Source of the DNA: Peribolospora baueri
Taxonomy: Eukaryota; Basidiomycota; Peribolosporomycetes; Peribolosporales; Peribolosporaceae
DNA: 64,000 nucleotides
Assembly: GCA_029717555.1 (NCBI GenBank)
Contig: JAMDHS010000090.1
Location: 18,087 to 82,086, forward strand
Direction: 5' to 3'
The translations under genes and the position numbers were made by a program. The notes below the pieces were generated by a model that was given only the letters and a program-made list of their open reading frames with translations, searched no databases and was not told the DNA's origin. This document shows positions 42,693 to 53,688 of the stretch, one piece after another (the stretch's first letter is position 1; each line of letters begins with the position of its first letter).

Positions 42693-44046
42693 CGTGCGAG
42701 GCGCGTCAATGTGGTGGATGAGCTTGGATGACTCGGCGATCGGTGGGAGACGAGACAGGAGACGACGGACGAGGGGTTTTCTGCTCATCGGTACGCGGCG
42801 GTTTCGCCAGGAAGGACAAAGGCCCCGTTCAGGTTTCACGACCCTTTTTTCTGCTTCTATCCCCTCCCGTCCGGCCAAACCGCCGGCCAAACCGCCGGTT
42901 CCCTTCGAAACCGCTCAGCGGGACGACCCTTCTCTCAGCGTCTCAGCAGCTGCTGCCGATCGTCTCGTCTCCCTGAGCTGGAGCCCCCTTCCCCTTCGCA
43001 CGCTCATGTGATGTGCACGTACGCTTTACAAAGCCGCCGCCAATTCCGCCTCGTGGACACCTCTATCTTTTACATGCGCCCGTTCAACGGCGGTCCTCGT
43101 CGGGCCGAGCTGTGCTGTGCCGCGCTGCGCACCACTGTCCCGCGGCGAGCGTTCTCCTCTCCGTCCGGCTTTGCGCCTCGTTTTGTGGACCATCTCGGCC
43201 CTCCTTCCTCTCTTCTCCGCCGCCTCGGCGCCGGCGCAAGTGGCGAAGCGGGCCGGGCAGGCACCGCCGCTTCGTCGTCCGACCGGACCGAGTCGAGCAG
43301 GCGCGACGCGACGCAACGCTACGCGGCGAGTTTGTCTTCCTCCTCGTCCGTCCGACGCGATCGGCGGAGTGAACGCGGTGCTCGTCGCTCTCCTCTTTTC
43401 CTGTTCGCGTGCGGCACTTCCTCCTCTGCTCTTTCTTCCTCGATTCGATTCGCTCCCTCCCTCCCTCCCTTCGTCTTCGCCTTGCGTTCTCCCATCCTCC
43501 ATGCCCCTCCCATCTCTTCCTTCCCTTTCTTCCACCGAACGGACACTCGCGGACTCGACCGGACCGGCCCACGGGACTGGACTGAACTGGTCAGGATATG
43601 ATCTGTTGGAACGTTAGAATGAATACCCCCTCCCGCTCCCCTCCTTCCTTCTTCTTCCAACGACAGCTGTCGGTCGAGTCGACCTTTGTGTATCATACGT
43701 CTGAAAGAACAACCCCTTCCCTTCTCCTTCGTCTTTCTCTTCTCATGTACCCGGTCGGGCTGGCGACGACGCGGGAGGACGGAAATGGGATGCGTGGTTT
43801 TAAGAGAGCATTGATTGGCGCGAACACGCACGGACGTATGGCCATCCCTTCGTTCCTTCTTTCTTTCCTTCCTTCCTTCCTTCCTTCTTTCTTTCCTTTC
43901 TGGCCGAGGCACACGTTATCGCGTTGGCCCTTGGGATGGGATGGGATGGTCCGTGCGCCAAGGAGGAAGGAAGGGAGGAAGGGAGGGAGAAAGGGAGAGG
44001 CGCGACGGCGCTGCTCGCTCCTTCCTTTTCCTTCCTCGACGCCCGT

Positions 44047-44145
44047 CCGTCTGTCTGTTTGTCTGTTTGTCTGTTTGTCTCGGCGTTGTTAAATTCCTTC
44101 TTTTTTACTTTTATTTTTTATTTTTATTTTTATTTTTATTTTTTT
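44047..44145 (+). repeat. GTCTGTTT repeat followed by T-rich (TTTTTA)n array
   Basis: 44047-44080 holds GTCTGTTT units. 44101-44145 is almost pure T broken by single A at regular 5-7-nt steps, a sharp AT island in GC-rich DNA. It is 310 bp downstream of the Mim1-gene stop. Confidence 0.8.
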
Positions 44146-44418
44146 CGCTCGTCTTCTTCTTCTTCTACTTCTTCCGATTCGCGACGTGTAAAAGCGTGGC
44201 GTGTAATGTTGGGGCATAGGCAAAGTCTCTTCGGCGGCGGCGGCGGTCGGTCGATCGTCCATTGGCGGAGTCGCGACCGGGGCCGGGGCCGATGAGAGGT
44301 CGCTCCGTCGTTCGTTCGTTCGTTCTGTTCGTTGGAAGTTCCCCTCCAGACAGAGAGGGAGAGGGAGAGGAAATGCATAGCAAGACTTTTGGCGGAAAAG
44401 AGGCGGCCGAGGATACCT

Positions 44419-44444
44419 GCGCTCGCGCTCGCGCTCGCGCTCGC
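44419..44444 (+). repeat. (GCGCTC)n repeat
   Basis: Four GCGCTC hexamers just downstream of the stop codon of the Mim1-domain gene. Confidence 0.85.
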
Positions 44445-44454
44445 GGACGACGCC

Positions 44455-47154
44455 CTACTCCCGCCGCTCCCCGTCCTCCCTCCTCCCCGCCGCCCTCATC
44501 CCAAGCGCCCCGCCGCGCAAGCTGGCCGTCGACGTCGACGTCCTCTCTCCCCTCGTCCCGCCGGCGCCGCCACGGCCGAGGCCGACCCAAGGCGCGAGGA
44601 CGACACGGGCAAAGATCTCTCCGAAACCGAGCATGACGCCGTTGACAAACGGAAGCAACAGGTTGATCGTCACGCTCGACATCGCCAGGCCCATGCGCCG
44701 GGACAAGGAGAGGCCTGGGCTGAAAATGGAGAGGGTAAGGCTCGAGCTCGGATCCACGCGCGAGTCCTCCTCCTCGTCCTCGGAGCGACCGGTGTGAGAA
44801 GTGCTCCGAGGCACGACGCGGGGCGCTCCAGCCGACGCAGATCGCACCGTCTCAGGTTGCGAGGGCTCCAGCTTGTCTTTGAGTTTCGACACGACGTCGT
44901 GGCCGGCGGCAGCGCTCGACTTGGTAGCGTCGCCACCGCCGGACGACGACAACGACCGTTCAGCACGAGCCCAGGCGAAAGGGTCGTCGATCTCCCTCTG
45001 GTCCGCCGCGCCGTCCGGACCGTCGCGGTCTCGCTTGGAAGAAGAAGACGACTCCGACTCGTTGATCGCTGCTTCGGGCGCGCCCTCCTCGAGCTTGGGT
45101 CGTTTGGCGTCCTCCTCGCTCCTCTGAACGGCGCCCTCGAGCTCCTTCCGGATACGGTCATCCTCTCCGCTCGTCGCCTTCGGCGGCTCTTGCGCCTCGG
45201 CCTTGGCCGCGGTACCGCCTTGAGCGGAAGTGTTGCCCTCAGCCTCCTCGGCCTTGCCCTCGGCTTCTTGAGCCCGACGTTGCCTAAGCTCCTCTTCCTC
45301 GGCGGCGCGCAGCTGATCCTCTTCAAACTTCATCTTGTACAGAGGACTCTTGGGGTCCTCGAGCAGAGACGCTTCGCTGGACATGCGCGAGAGGGTCGAC
45401 TCGCGCACGATCTGACGTGCCGCAATTGCCCGAGGGCTCATCCCGTCCGTCACAGTCACGCTCGACCGACGCACTTCGCCCACGGGGCCGTCGAAAGACA
45501 TGACCGCCTCGCGGTCGTCGTTCACCTCGTCCTCCAGCTCGAGCTCGAGCGCGCTCGAAGCGCCGTTCACAGCGGCGCTCGCATCGTTCGCGTTCGTAGC
45601 CGCCGGAGAGACAGTACCGGACGTGAACGACTCCTGTACGAGCTCGGGGCCGGGCAGGCCGGGAGAGGAAGAAAGCGGACGGCTGCCACCCACGCGGGGA
45701 GAGGCGCGAGCGGAAGCGACGATGGCAGAGTCGAAGGACAGCCGACGTTGGGGCCAAGGAGCTGTGTCTGCCTTACCGCGGCCGTCCTCGTCCGCCGAGT
45801 CGGCCGGCTCGGGGTCGGCGCTCAGCGACGCATCTACCTCGTCAAGCGTCGGCGGGGCCACCGTGGCCGTCTGCGCTGAAGCCGAAGGCTGTTCGGCCGA
45901 CGGAGCAGCATTGTCGTCGTGGTTTGGCAGGGGCTCGATATTCTGTCCGTTGGCGGTCGTGTCCGACGTCTTGATCACTTCTCCGGCCGTTTTAGGCTCG
46001 TCGCTCCCGAGCACTTCCGTCTCCTGCCTCTGCATCTCGGTCTGCGACGTGGCTGGGACTGGCGCGACCTCTTCCGCCATGCTAGGTGCCGCCACTGCGG
46101 GTTCGGTAGGAGGAGCGGTTTGGAGCGAGGGCTCAGGACGGCCGTCCTCCAGCGACTTGGGCACGTCCGGCGTCTCGCTCCTCAGGGGCGTGTTGGCGCC
46201 GCTCTCGTCGGTCTCTTCTTCCTCCCCCTCTCCGTTGATACCAGAAGCAGCGCCGGCCGCCTTCTTGGCCTTCTTCTTCTTCTTCTTTGCCTTCTCTGCG
46301 CTACCGCCGCTGCCGGCCGGACTGGGCGCCCGCCTTCCGATTCCTTCCTCCGGGTCGAGCGGGTCGAGACCCTCAGAGATGCGTTGGTCGTTCACCTTCT
46401 TCCTCAGCTCGGCCAAGCTGGAGGCGGAGTGATGGAGGGCGTGAGTGGCCCCGGACTTTTTCTTCGTCATGCCGCGCTTTTCCTTATCCTCGCCGGATTC
46501 GGGGAAGAGGGCGAGCGGGGTAGGGGGCGTGGAAGGACGGGACGGAACGTTGAGCGACGGCGAAGACGAGCCGACGAGGACGGGGAGCTTGCTTCCTTTG
46601 CGGTGCTTGACGCTCTTGTGCGGTCGCCCGGAACTGGTGGCACTCGGACTCGGACTGGGCGTAAGGCGCAGAGAGTCGAAGCTCGAGCTCGGTTTGAGTC
46701 TGAGCGGTCCGAGGGGAGTGTCGGGGTGTGCGCTCGGGTTACTGCTCGTCCGTTGGCGGGGAGAGAGCGAGGCGCGGCTGATTGTGCGATCGCGGCGAGA
46801 GGGGGAGTGGGGGGAGACGAAAGAAGTTGTGGAGGTGAACGAGAGAGACGAGCGCGGACGGAGAGGCTGTTCTGGAGACGACCGTTCTGCCTTGCTGTAT
46901 GGCGAGTCTGGGGAGAGAGAAGGTGTGGTGCGCGAGGGCGAGGGCGATGGAGTCCTGAGGGTGGAGTGCGAGCGGGTGGGAAGGGGAATGGAAGATGACT
47001 TGTGAGCGGTGGCTCTTACTGGGCTGGCCGAAGGGGAGCGAGAAGGAGAGGGAAGGGGGATGAGAGAAGGGGATGGCGACGACCGCGGTTGGATGGGAGG
47101 AGGAGGAGGAGGAGTAGAGACAGCGGGCGTAGACGAAGAGAGGCGGGTGGACAT
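44455..47154 (-). CDS. MIM1: Mim1/TOM13-domain protein with a very long disordered N-terminus
   Basis: Mim1 inserts alpha-helical proteins into the mitochondrial outer membrane. This intronless frame of 899 codons (ATG 47154) ends in the Mim1 signature: residues about 826-856 read SSVTINLLLPFVNGVMLGFG and then EIFARVVLAPW. Yeast Mim1 has the near-identical SINLLLPFLNGMMLGFGELF, so the TM domain is clear. The C-terminal tail of about 45 residues is basic (RRE at the end). Everything before residue about 820 is low-complexity: Ser/Pro-rich (1-230), a KKKKKKAKKAA patch with acidic stretches (about 285-320), a Glu/Ala-rich charged helix (EEDQLRAAEEEELRQRR, about 615-660), then Ser/Asp-rich sequence. 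Yeast Mim1 is 113 residues. The long frame is uninterrupted, but use of an internal start cannot be excluded. Confidence 0.85.
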   Translation of the reverse strand: MSTRLSSSTPAVSTPPPPPPIQPRSSPSPSLIPLPSPSRSPSASPVRATAHKSSSIPLPTRSHSTLRTPSPSPSRTTPSLSPDSPYSKAERSSPEQPLRPRSSLSFTSTTSFVSPHSPSRRDRTISRASLSPRQRTSSNPSAHPDTPLGPLRLKPSSSFDSLRLTPSPSPSATSSGRPHKSVKHRKGSKLPVLVGSSSPSLNVPSRPSTPPTPLALFPESGEDKEKRGMTKKKSGATHALHHSASSLAELRKKVNDQRISEGLDPLDPEEGIGRRAPSPAGSGGSAEKAKKKKKKAKKAAGAASGINGEGEEEETDESGANTPLRSETPDVPKSLEDGRPEPSLQTAPPTEPAVAAPSMAEEVAPVPATSQTEMQRQETEVLGSDEPKTAGEVIKTSDTTANGQNIEPLPNHDDNAAPSAEQPSASAQTATVAPPTLDEVDASLSADPEPADSADEDGRGKADTAPWPQRRLSFDSAIVASARASPRVGGSRPLSSSPGLPGPELVQESFTSGTVSPAATNANDASAAVNGASSALELELEDEVNDDREAVMSFDGPVGEVRRSSVTVTDGMSPRAIAARQIVRESTLSRMSSEASLLEDPKSPLYKMKFEEDQLRAAEEEELRQRRAQEAEGKAEEAEGNTSAQGGTAAKAEAQEPPKATSGEDDRIRKELEGAVQRSEEDAKRPKLEEGAPEAAINESESSSSSKRDRDGPDGAADQREIDDPFAWARAERSLSSSGGGDATKSSAAAGHDVVSKLKDKLEPSQPETVRSASAGAPRVVPRSTSHTGRSEDEEEDSRVDPSSSLTLSIFSPGLSLSRRMGLAMSSVTINLLLPFVNGVMLGFGEIFARVVLAPWVGLGRGGAGGTRGERTSTSTASLRGGALGMRAAGRREDGERRE

Positions 47155-47679
47155 GGAATAATGGAACGGCGGGCGTATCCGGCTGGGCGAGGAGGAAGGA
47201 AGAGGAAGGAGGAGAAGAAGAAAGACAACGACGACGAGGTTGACGGTCTGTCTCGCTGCTCACCTCCAAGCTGCTGCTGAAGCTGGTGAAGCTGCTGGTA
47301 GTGGTGGTAGTGGTCACGCACCAAAGTCGACGTCGTTGGTGAGTCGAAAGCGGGCGAAGCAAAGGCGTCTGCTGGACTACCACCTTGTCGTGCGAGGGAA
47401 GGAAGAAAGGTCGAAGCCGGACGATGACGACCTTTTTCATTTCTTGTCCAGCGACGGAGGCAAACGCGATCGCGGGCCTTCACGGAACACGACAGGCGCG
47501 ACGACGGCGACCGACGCTCGACACAGACACCGACCCGACACAGGCACAGACACAGACACTGACACAGACACAGACACACAACGGTGAGGGGAATCATTAT
47601 CATTCCAATTCTCATCTCCTATCCACCCATCTCTACAGACAGCTCCTCCAGGCATCCGCCCACCCGGTGGCCCCTTCCT
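47155..47679. other. intergenic region between Mim1 gene and ARP2
   Basis: 525 bp: promoter and leader of the Mim1 gene (minus-strand pyrimidine-rich next to its ATG), then the ARP2 3' side with a CACAGA repeat array (about 47520-47579). No gene supported. Confidence 0.5.
47520..47579 (+). repeat. (CACAGA)n-type degenerate tandem array
   Basis: About ten imperfect 6-bp units (CACAGA with CACTGA, CACCGA and CAGGCA variants), about 100 bp downstream of the ARP2 stop. Confidence 0.8.
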
Positions 47680-49730
47680 TCAGCCAGCCCGGCCCAGCTT
47701 GTCCAGACTACGAACGCCCTGCTCGTACCACTCCTCGCGCGACACCCAGAACGTTTCACGGTTCTTCATAATGTCCGCCAACACGGCGCCGCCGAGGAAC
47801 ACCATGTGCTTCCGCCGCGGCGGGTCCTCGATGCGAATCTTGAATTTCTGTCCGGGTCGAACCGAGCCCCAGAATGAAAGCGTCAGCCGGTCCCCAAGCC
47901 CGCGGTATTCAAGAAAAAAAAAAGCTGAGACGCACGTTCAACCGGCTCGCATCGCCTCCCAAGACGCGGGTCAGGTAGAGCTGTTTCATCTCCTTCTCCA
48001 GTCGAGAAGGCAGCCCTGGGTACATCGACGACCCGCCGGAGAGGACAATGTGCTTGTACAGTTCCGTCCTCGTGTCCACCGCCGCAGCTTGGATCGTGTT
48101 GAAGAGCAGTTCTGAACCATTCCGTCGCCGAATACGCTCCGCTCTAAGCACTCGACTCATGATTCGGACAACCACTCCAGACGGACGAAAATATCCACTT
48201 ACCTGCTACACCAGGCTGTTCCACGTCCACAAGATGCGGCTGGAACATACACTCTGGAGCTTCGAAACGCTCCGAGCCGACGCTGATAGTGCGTCCGTCG
48301 GGGAGCTGAAGCGAGCAACGAAACACGCGGGGCTTCAACACCACAAGTGTCGATCCAGCGAGGAATCGCCTTGACTCACCGTATAACTTTCGACAAGCGT
48401 CGTCGTCTCCTCTGACAGCCTCTTATCAAGGTCGAGGTCGTAGCTATCGATGGAAATGGACGGGCCAACGGAAGTTTCATGCGACGACAACAAACAAAAG
48501 CTCGTAAGAGACGAAACAAGCGGCAGCATGGACTCCCCTGCCCGCCACCTCCGCCACCCACCTAACGTAGCAAAGCTTCTCCTTGATCTGCCTCACCGTC
48601 TCAAAGTCGGCGGTACGGTTGAAAGCGTAGCCGCGCATGAGCAGGAGCTTGATCAAGTACCGCGTCACGTCCCGTCCGGCCACGTCGAGTCGGCGAGTGA
48701 GGTGAGGCAGCGCAAAACCCTCGTACACGGGCACGATGTGCGTCACACCGTCTCCAGAGTCGACGACCACGCCAGTTTGGAGACCTGCAGCGAGGAACAC
48801 AGAGATACGGTATAGATGAGTACGAACCAGCTCGAGAAGGCCTAAGATGACAGCTGCATGCCGTGCGACTCGGAAATCCGAATCTCCCTAGGAAACAAAG
48901 AAAAAGGGTCGCTTTCACAAGCAAGGCCAGGCCTGTGGGTGTATCTTGCCCATTTCGAGCCGATCGCTTCTCGGCATGCCAAGCTCCAAAACTCGACGTC
49001 TCCCAGTAACCAGATCACCGCCTCGAGCCAGGCCACACCCCTACTCACCCTGAGCATATAGCGTCAAAACGGCCTGGATGGCGACGTAGACGTGGCTGAA
49101 CCCGTACTCCTCAAACATAACCTGGCACATCTTCTCCCTGTTCGCCTTGGGGTTCATGGGCGGCTCGGTGAGGAGCACCTTCTTCCCCACGGGATCCATG
49201 CGGAGCTTCTCGTCAAAGGTATAATTCCAAACGTGGCGCATGTCCTCCCAATTCTTGATCACACCGTGCTCCAGCGGCTGCGTCACCTGCAGATAGGTGC
49301 GCAGCTGCGCCGCCTCGTCGCCCACCATGATGTCCTTGATCTCCGTTGTACCCATGTGTCGCTCCTCGGCGCGCAAGATGGGTCGGCCGACAATCGAAGG
49401 GAAAACTGGCAAGCAAAACAAACACGAAGCAGCATCGAGGGTGAGACGACGACGTAAGCGAGCGGGCAACTCACCCATCAACAAACTCCCCAGGACGATG
49501 CGAACGAACCGTCTCGCCCCCATCACTCACCATGTTCGGGGAAGTTAGCGCCGGCCCAACCAACCTTGACAAACTGCAGACCGAGGCGGCAGCGATGGCA
49601 AAAAAGGAGGGCGAAATGAGCGTCTAGGGTGGTCTGTGAGGGAAGATACGTCCACCACCAGATGCGAGAGGGTCAGGTCAGCTCGGCTCACCCCCGTGCC
49701 ATTGTCGATGATGAGCGGCCGATCATCCAT
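47680..49730 (-). CDS. ARP2: actin-related protein 2 (ARP2/3 complex)
   Basis: Actin-like subunit that nucleates branched actin for endocytic patches. Exon 1 [13 protein letters not shown] (ATG 49730) splices to [14 protein letters not shown] and then VFPSIVGRP, the Arp2 nucleotide-binding P1 region. Next come [49 protein letters not shown] (P2), [58 protein letters not shown] and [22 protein letters not shown]. These match Arp2, not actin or Arp3. The last exon ends [12 protein letters not shown], stop at 47680-47682. About eight introns, the first from about 49690. Length about 390 residues, as in the family. Confidence 0.96.
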
Positions 49731-50236
49731 GTTTGCCGAGGCTCAGTCAGTTCGAAGGCGGAGAGCAGGAGTATTGGAGACGCGACGGGCAGACCGAGTG
49801 GCGCCTCGTTTGAGATGAGAAGTAAGCTAGTCCTCGAGAAGGCGCAGGGCGTTGGCGTTTGTTGGTCGTTCGTCCGTCGTTCGATTAATCGCCCACCACC
49901 CATCCGATCGCGTAGCCCGGTGGGCGAAGTAGCCGCAGCAGGACATCTTCCCACGACGAATGAAGGGCTGAAAATACGTTGTTAATTATCAATTAGTAGA
50001 AATCGTCTGGGCGATAACGACGGCGCTTGGGTATTTATTTGTACATTGACGTATTCATATGCTCTTCAAACTATCACGATCCAATGCTGGCGTCTCAAGA
50101 CCATGTCTGTCGTCACCGCTAGCTTTTTCCTTCCTCTCACTGGCACTTGATTAATGAGGTCGCGGCCATACGCCATTATGGCTACTTCGGATTGACGTCG
50201 CCTGCACCGCCACGTGGTCTTGTCGCCTTCCGTCTC
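49731..50236. promoter_or_regulatory. ARP2 upstream region
   Basis: 506 bp between the 3' end of the orphan gene and the ARP2 start, both on the minus strand. Moderately AT-rich around 49980-50060. No specific element recognised. Confidence 0.4.
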
Positions 50237-53146
50237 CTATGCGCGACGTCCGCTGCCGCCATGGAAAGTGTCAGCGAATACTCGGGCGCAGGTACCTCTC
50301 CTGCCAAAAGGGGAGGCGAAGGGCATGCGCGACCCTTCGTGGCGCGCTTTGAGATTGCGCGCGACCTCGGAACGAGGAAGGCTTGAGTGCTCGAGCCCCA
50401 TCTTCTTGAACACAGATCCTGGCCTGCCGAGAGAGGATCGTAAGAGGGACGTGGACGGCAGGGAATGCGGAGCGGAGCGGCTCAGCATACGCCTTCCATC
50501 ACTCATTCTCACCTGGCGGCCCGCGCGGGAACACCGGCCCTACTCGGGCCCTGGACCGGGTAGACGCCATCCTCGGCCAATCTCGTCTTCAGTCTCTCAA
50601 GCGCAGGACTGAGCTTGCCCCCGCTGTTAGTCGGCTGGTCGTACGCGATCTGCTGTCCTGCCAGGCAGTACGACTGACCCTTGGCTTTGAAGGTGGAAAA
50701 CCCCGACCGACCGATCTCGGAGCGGGTGGCCGGTGTCGTCTGTTGGGAACGTCTGGCTCGTCCAGCTCGCGCGAGGGTAAGAGCACGTGGTCCGAAGGCC
50801 TCCTCGTCCTCGGCGTCCCAATACTCTTCAAGAACGGGTGCCACATATCAAAGGTCGGTCATAAATTGAGCTACCCCGAACGCTACGCTCGCTTCATGGT
50901 GTCATCGCTGCGAGAGGCTCTATTGCACTCACCAGCCGACTCGTCTGCACTATCTAAGCGTTTCTCTTCCATTGGACATTCGCGCCATTCGTCCTCATTT
51001 CCTAGTTCTCCAAAGCGACTCTCGTGATCGCCCATCCAAGGTTGGGGGACTCCATCTCGGTGTTGCCGACGGTGAATATTTTCAATGGCCTGTCTCTGGA
51101 ATGCGAGGTTTCGCATGACAGATGTGCTGCGACGGAAAAGGTATTCGACGTTGAGTCGTCCTTCATCGACACCGACAACACGGAAGCTCGGCACTCACCG
51201 CATGCGTTCGTCCTCAGATCCACTTTGCGTCTCATCGTCCGTGAACGTGATCGCGTATGGCCAGGCGTCGCGATCGCAGAGCTGATTGATCGTGTCGCTG
51301 AGCCCATCCTGCTTGGCTGTGCCAGCCTGTAACCTTTGCCCGCGTTCCCTGCCGTTGGTTTCCTTTCCTTCGTCTTCGAAAGGATCAGGACGCGCCATAG
51401 GTGGAGGTTCACTCATCGTCAACCCGGGATGAGCGTGAAGGCCAGACCGGTGCATATTCCTGCCCCGGGTATTGGACGTTGACGGGGCTCTTTGGCCCCT
51501 CATATTGGCAGCAAAGCTGCTGGTATCGTGAATGTCGGAATGAATGGAAATGCGGTCGAATTCGACACGCCTATCGTTACCATATTCCAAGTCACCGATG
51601 GCGCCAACGTTGGCCAAGGTAAATGTTCCCTGATGTATGCGCGTGTCGCCAAAGCTCGCGCACTGAGAGCCATACGATGCTGATGAGGACGTACGACTGG
51701 CTGTCTGGGAGCCAATCGTCGGCTGTAGGCTCCAGTGGAGCTCCGCCTGTGAGTACTGCTCACGCCAGAGGTCACGAGTCGACACGCAGGGCGCGACAAT
51801 GGCGGTCGAGAGGCGCAAGAGCTCTGCGGTGAGGTCACGTTTGTCCTCGTCCTTCGCACCGAATGGATCCACTTCTTCCTCACTGCCAACGTCGCTCTCT
51901 TCCTCGTCGTCGGCCATACCCTCTTCGGCGGCGACAGTGGCAGTCAGATACGGTCCGGGGTCATCGTCCGGCTGCGGAGAGCATGAGCGAGAACGCTGAG
52001 CGCGGCTCTTGCCCTTGCCGATAAAGGTGGGGCTGAAAAGGTCACTAGAGTCATCGTTACAGTCGTCCATGTCCAGCTGCTGACCGGCGTCTTCGTCGTC
52101 AGCCAGGTGTCCTTCCGACGGAAAGGATGGCAGCGCGAGTCCGCACTCGAAGGCCGGACGCAGCTTTGAGACGGATATATGCGGCGCATGCTCGTTGGGA
52201 TCAAGCAGAGCCGGTTCGAAAGGCATAGCCTGGACAGCGACTTGACTGCGTAAGAATAGACCGAGGATGCTGTGGAGATGAAAACCGTGAGCGTGTGCAT
52301 AAGCGATGAGCTTGGGTACCTCCTCCGGATGCCCTGTTCGTCTTATCTACCCCGTCGCAACACTCGCCTGTCGCTAGGCACCTCGAAGCTCCTCTTTCTG
52401 AACCTCTGCTGCAGTTCTTCGCCTCGTTCTCCGAGAAGGAACTTGAAACTCGACGGGAATGACGCGGCGCTTTCTGCCTCGTCCTCGTTCCCTTCGTGGA
52501 GGAGCTCACCGACCATGCCGAAGGGCGAGCGTCGGCGAGCCCGATAATCACCGTTTCTCTGAGGCGCTACGGGTGTTGAGGTAAGGACAGCGCTAGCTTG
52601 TAGATCGTCATCCGAGTCGCCAAAGTAAGTTGGTGGCGTGCTCGAGTTGGAAAGCGACCGACCACTTTTCCGACGCTGTGCAAGTGCGACGTGCTCCAGT
52701 TTCGCGTCGACGATCGAAGTGCTTTCAGCATGGCCAGCTTGCCCCTTTGCATCCAGCGAAACCCCTACCGGGGCAACCCGCTCTAACTTCTCGCCATGCC
52801 CGTCGGCTGCTCTATTTTCGAGTCGGAGCATTTCACGTTCCTCGATGCTGTTGTCGGAAATGAGTTCTTCCATGTTGGGCCCGACCATTCCCAATGACCG
52901 GCGAGGGCTGGACGACTGGTCGCGGCTCAAAGCGGGCCTGGCGGAACCGCTGCCGCTGTTGAGAGAGACACCCTTGTGGGCGAATGCGGCAAAGGCGACC
53001 GCCTGGCTTGGCTGTTCGGTCGTTTGAGGTGTCTTGCCGAAGTTCTCTCGAGGGCAAGCGTCCGAGTCGGCATGCGACGCGGTCGAATCCGAGCCGATGA
53101 GCGAGCTGTCGAGGTGCTGGAAGGGGCTGAGGTGGGCTTGGAACAT
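50237..53146 (-). CDS. orphan Ser/Asp-rich protein
   Basis: Start MFQAHLSPFQHLDSS (ATG 53146-53144). The first exon is open to about 52350 (SSFKFLLGERGEELQQRFRKRSFEVP). A second long exon (about 52250-51195; QVAVQAMPFEPALLDPNEHAPHISVSKLRPAFECG...) is acidic and Ser-rich. Shorter exons follow at about 51180-50935 (NVEYLFRRSTSVMRNLAFQRQAIENIHRRQHRDG) and 50845-50512 (APVLEEYWDAEDEEAFGPRAL). The end is reached by splicing AG| (donor about 50511) to |G CCA GGA (GSVFKKMGLEHSSLPRSEVARNLKARHEGSR...), stopping at 50237. Family unknown. Composition suggests a mostly disordered nuclear or signalling protein with helical patches. The central frames are firm; the last exon is a proposal. Confidence 0.62.
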
Positions 53147-53688
53147 GGTGTGGACGACTGAAGAGAAGTGACAACGTAGAGAGGGACGGAGGACACTAGG
53201 TGGGCGGGTGAGAAGAGATAGGGATGTAGATTAATGATTGGCGCCTACTCGGTCGCTTCAGTAGGCACTGGCAAGAGTATATGCTCCACCAGCAGGTGAT
53301 AAATGGAGATGGTGGGAGAGTGATGAAGGGAGGCAAAAACGGGAGAAAGAGCGAGGGAAGCGGGAGGGGGCCGGTCGAGCGGTCGAGGGAGGGCGAGTGA
53401 AGGAGCGCTCGGGCCACGCGGGACGACGTGACGCGGATCGAGCGCGGAGGAAATCCATTGTGCGTCGAAGACACTCGTATACGTGCATCTTCCCGAGAAA
53501 ATCGCGCTGCTTGGGCAGAGAGGATGTGGCCCGGTATTGGAGAATAGAAATACAGATGTTCCAGTCAGTGCCGACGGATAACGGTGCAGAGATACATGAT
53601 ATCGTGTACACGCGCCGGTTGCGATGCGAGCAGCCGAAGGAGCGAGAGAGGACAAGATGCAGGAGAGGCCTCTGCTACAGCAAATTGA
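53147..53688. promoter_or_regulatory. upstream region of the orphan gene
   Basis: 542 bp between the WBP4-like stop and the orphan start, both minus strand. On the minus strand 53160-53410 is C/T-rich, a likely leader. No gene supported. Confidence 0.4.

Larger units (their letters stand above)
42693..44454. other. convergent intergenic region with simple repeats
   Basis: 1.76 kb between the SPT subunit and the Mim1 gene. Contains TTCC/TTTC runs (about 43855-43900), a GTCTGTTT repeat (44047-44080), a T-rich TTTTTA array (44101-44145) and (GCGCTC)n (44419-44444). The open frames seen are compositional. No gene supported. Confidence 0.5.

Noticed and set aside
44332-46432. Long open frames on the + strand (44332-45879, 45500-46432) opposite the Mim1-domain gene
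   Set aside because: They are antisense shadows of a GC-rich, low-complexity coding frame. No family motif, and the minus frame carries the Mim1 domain.
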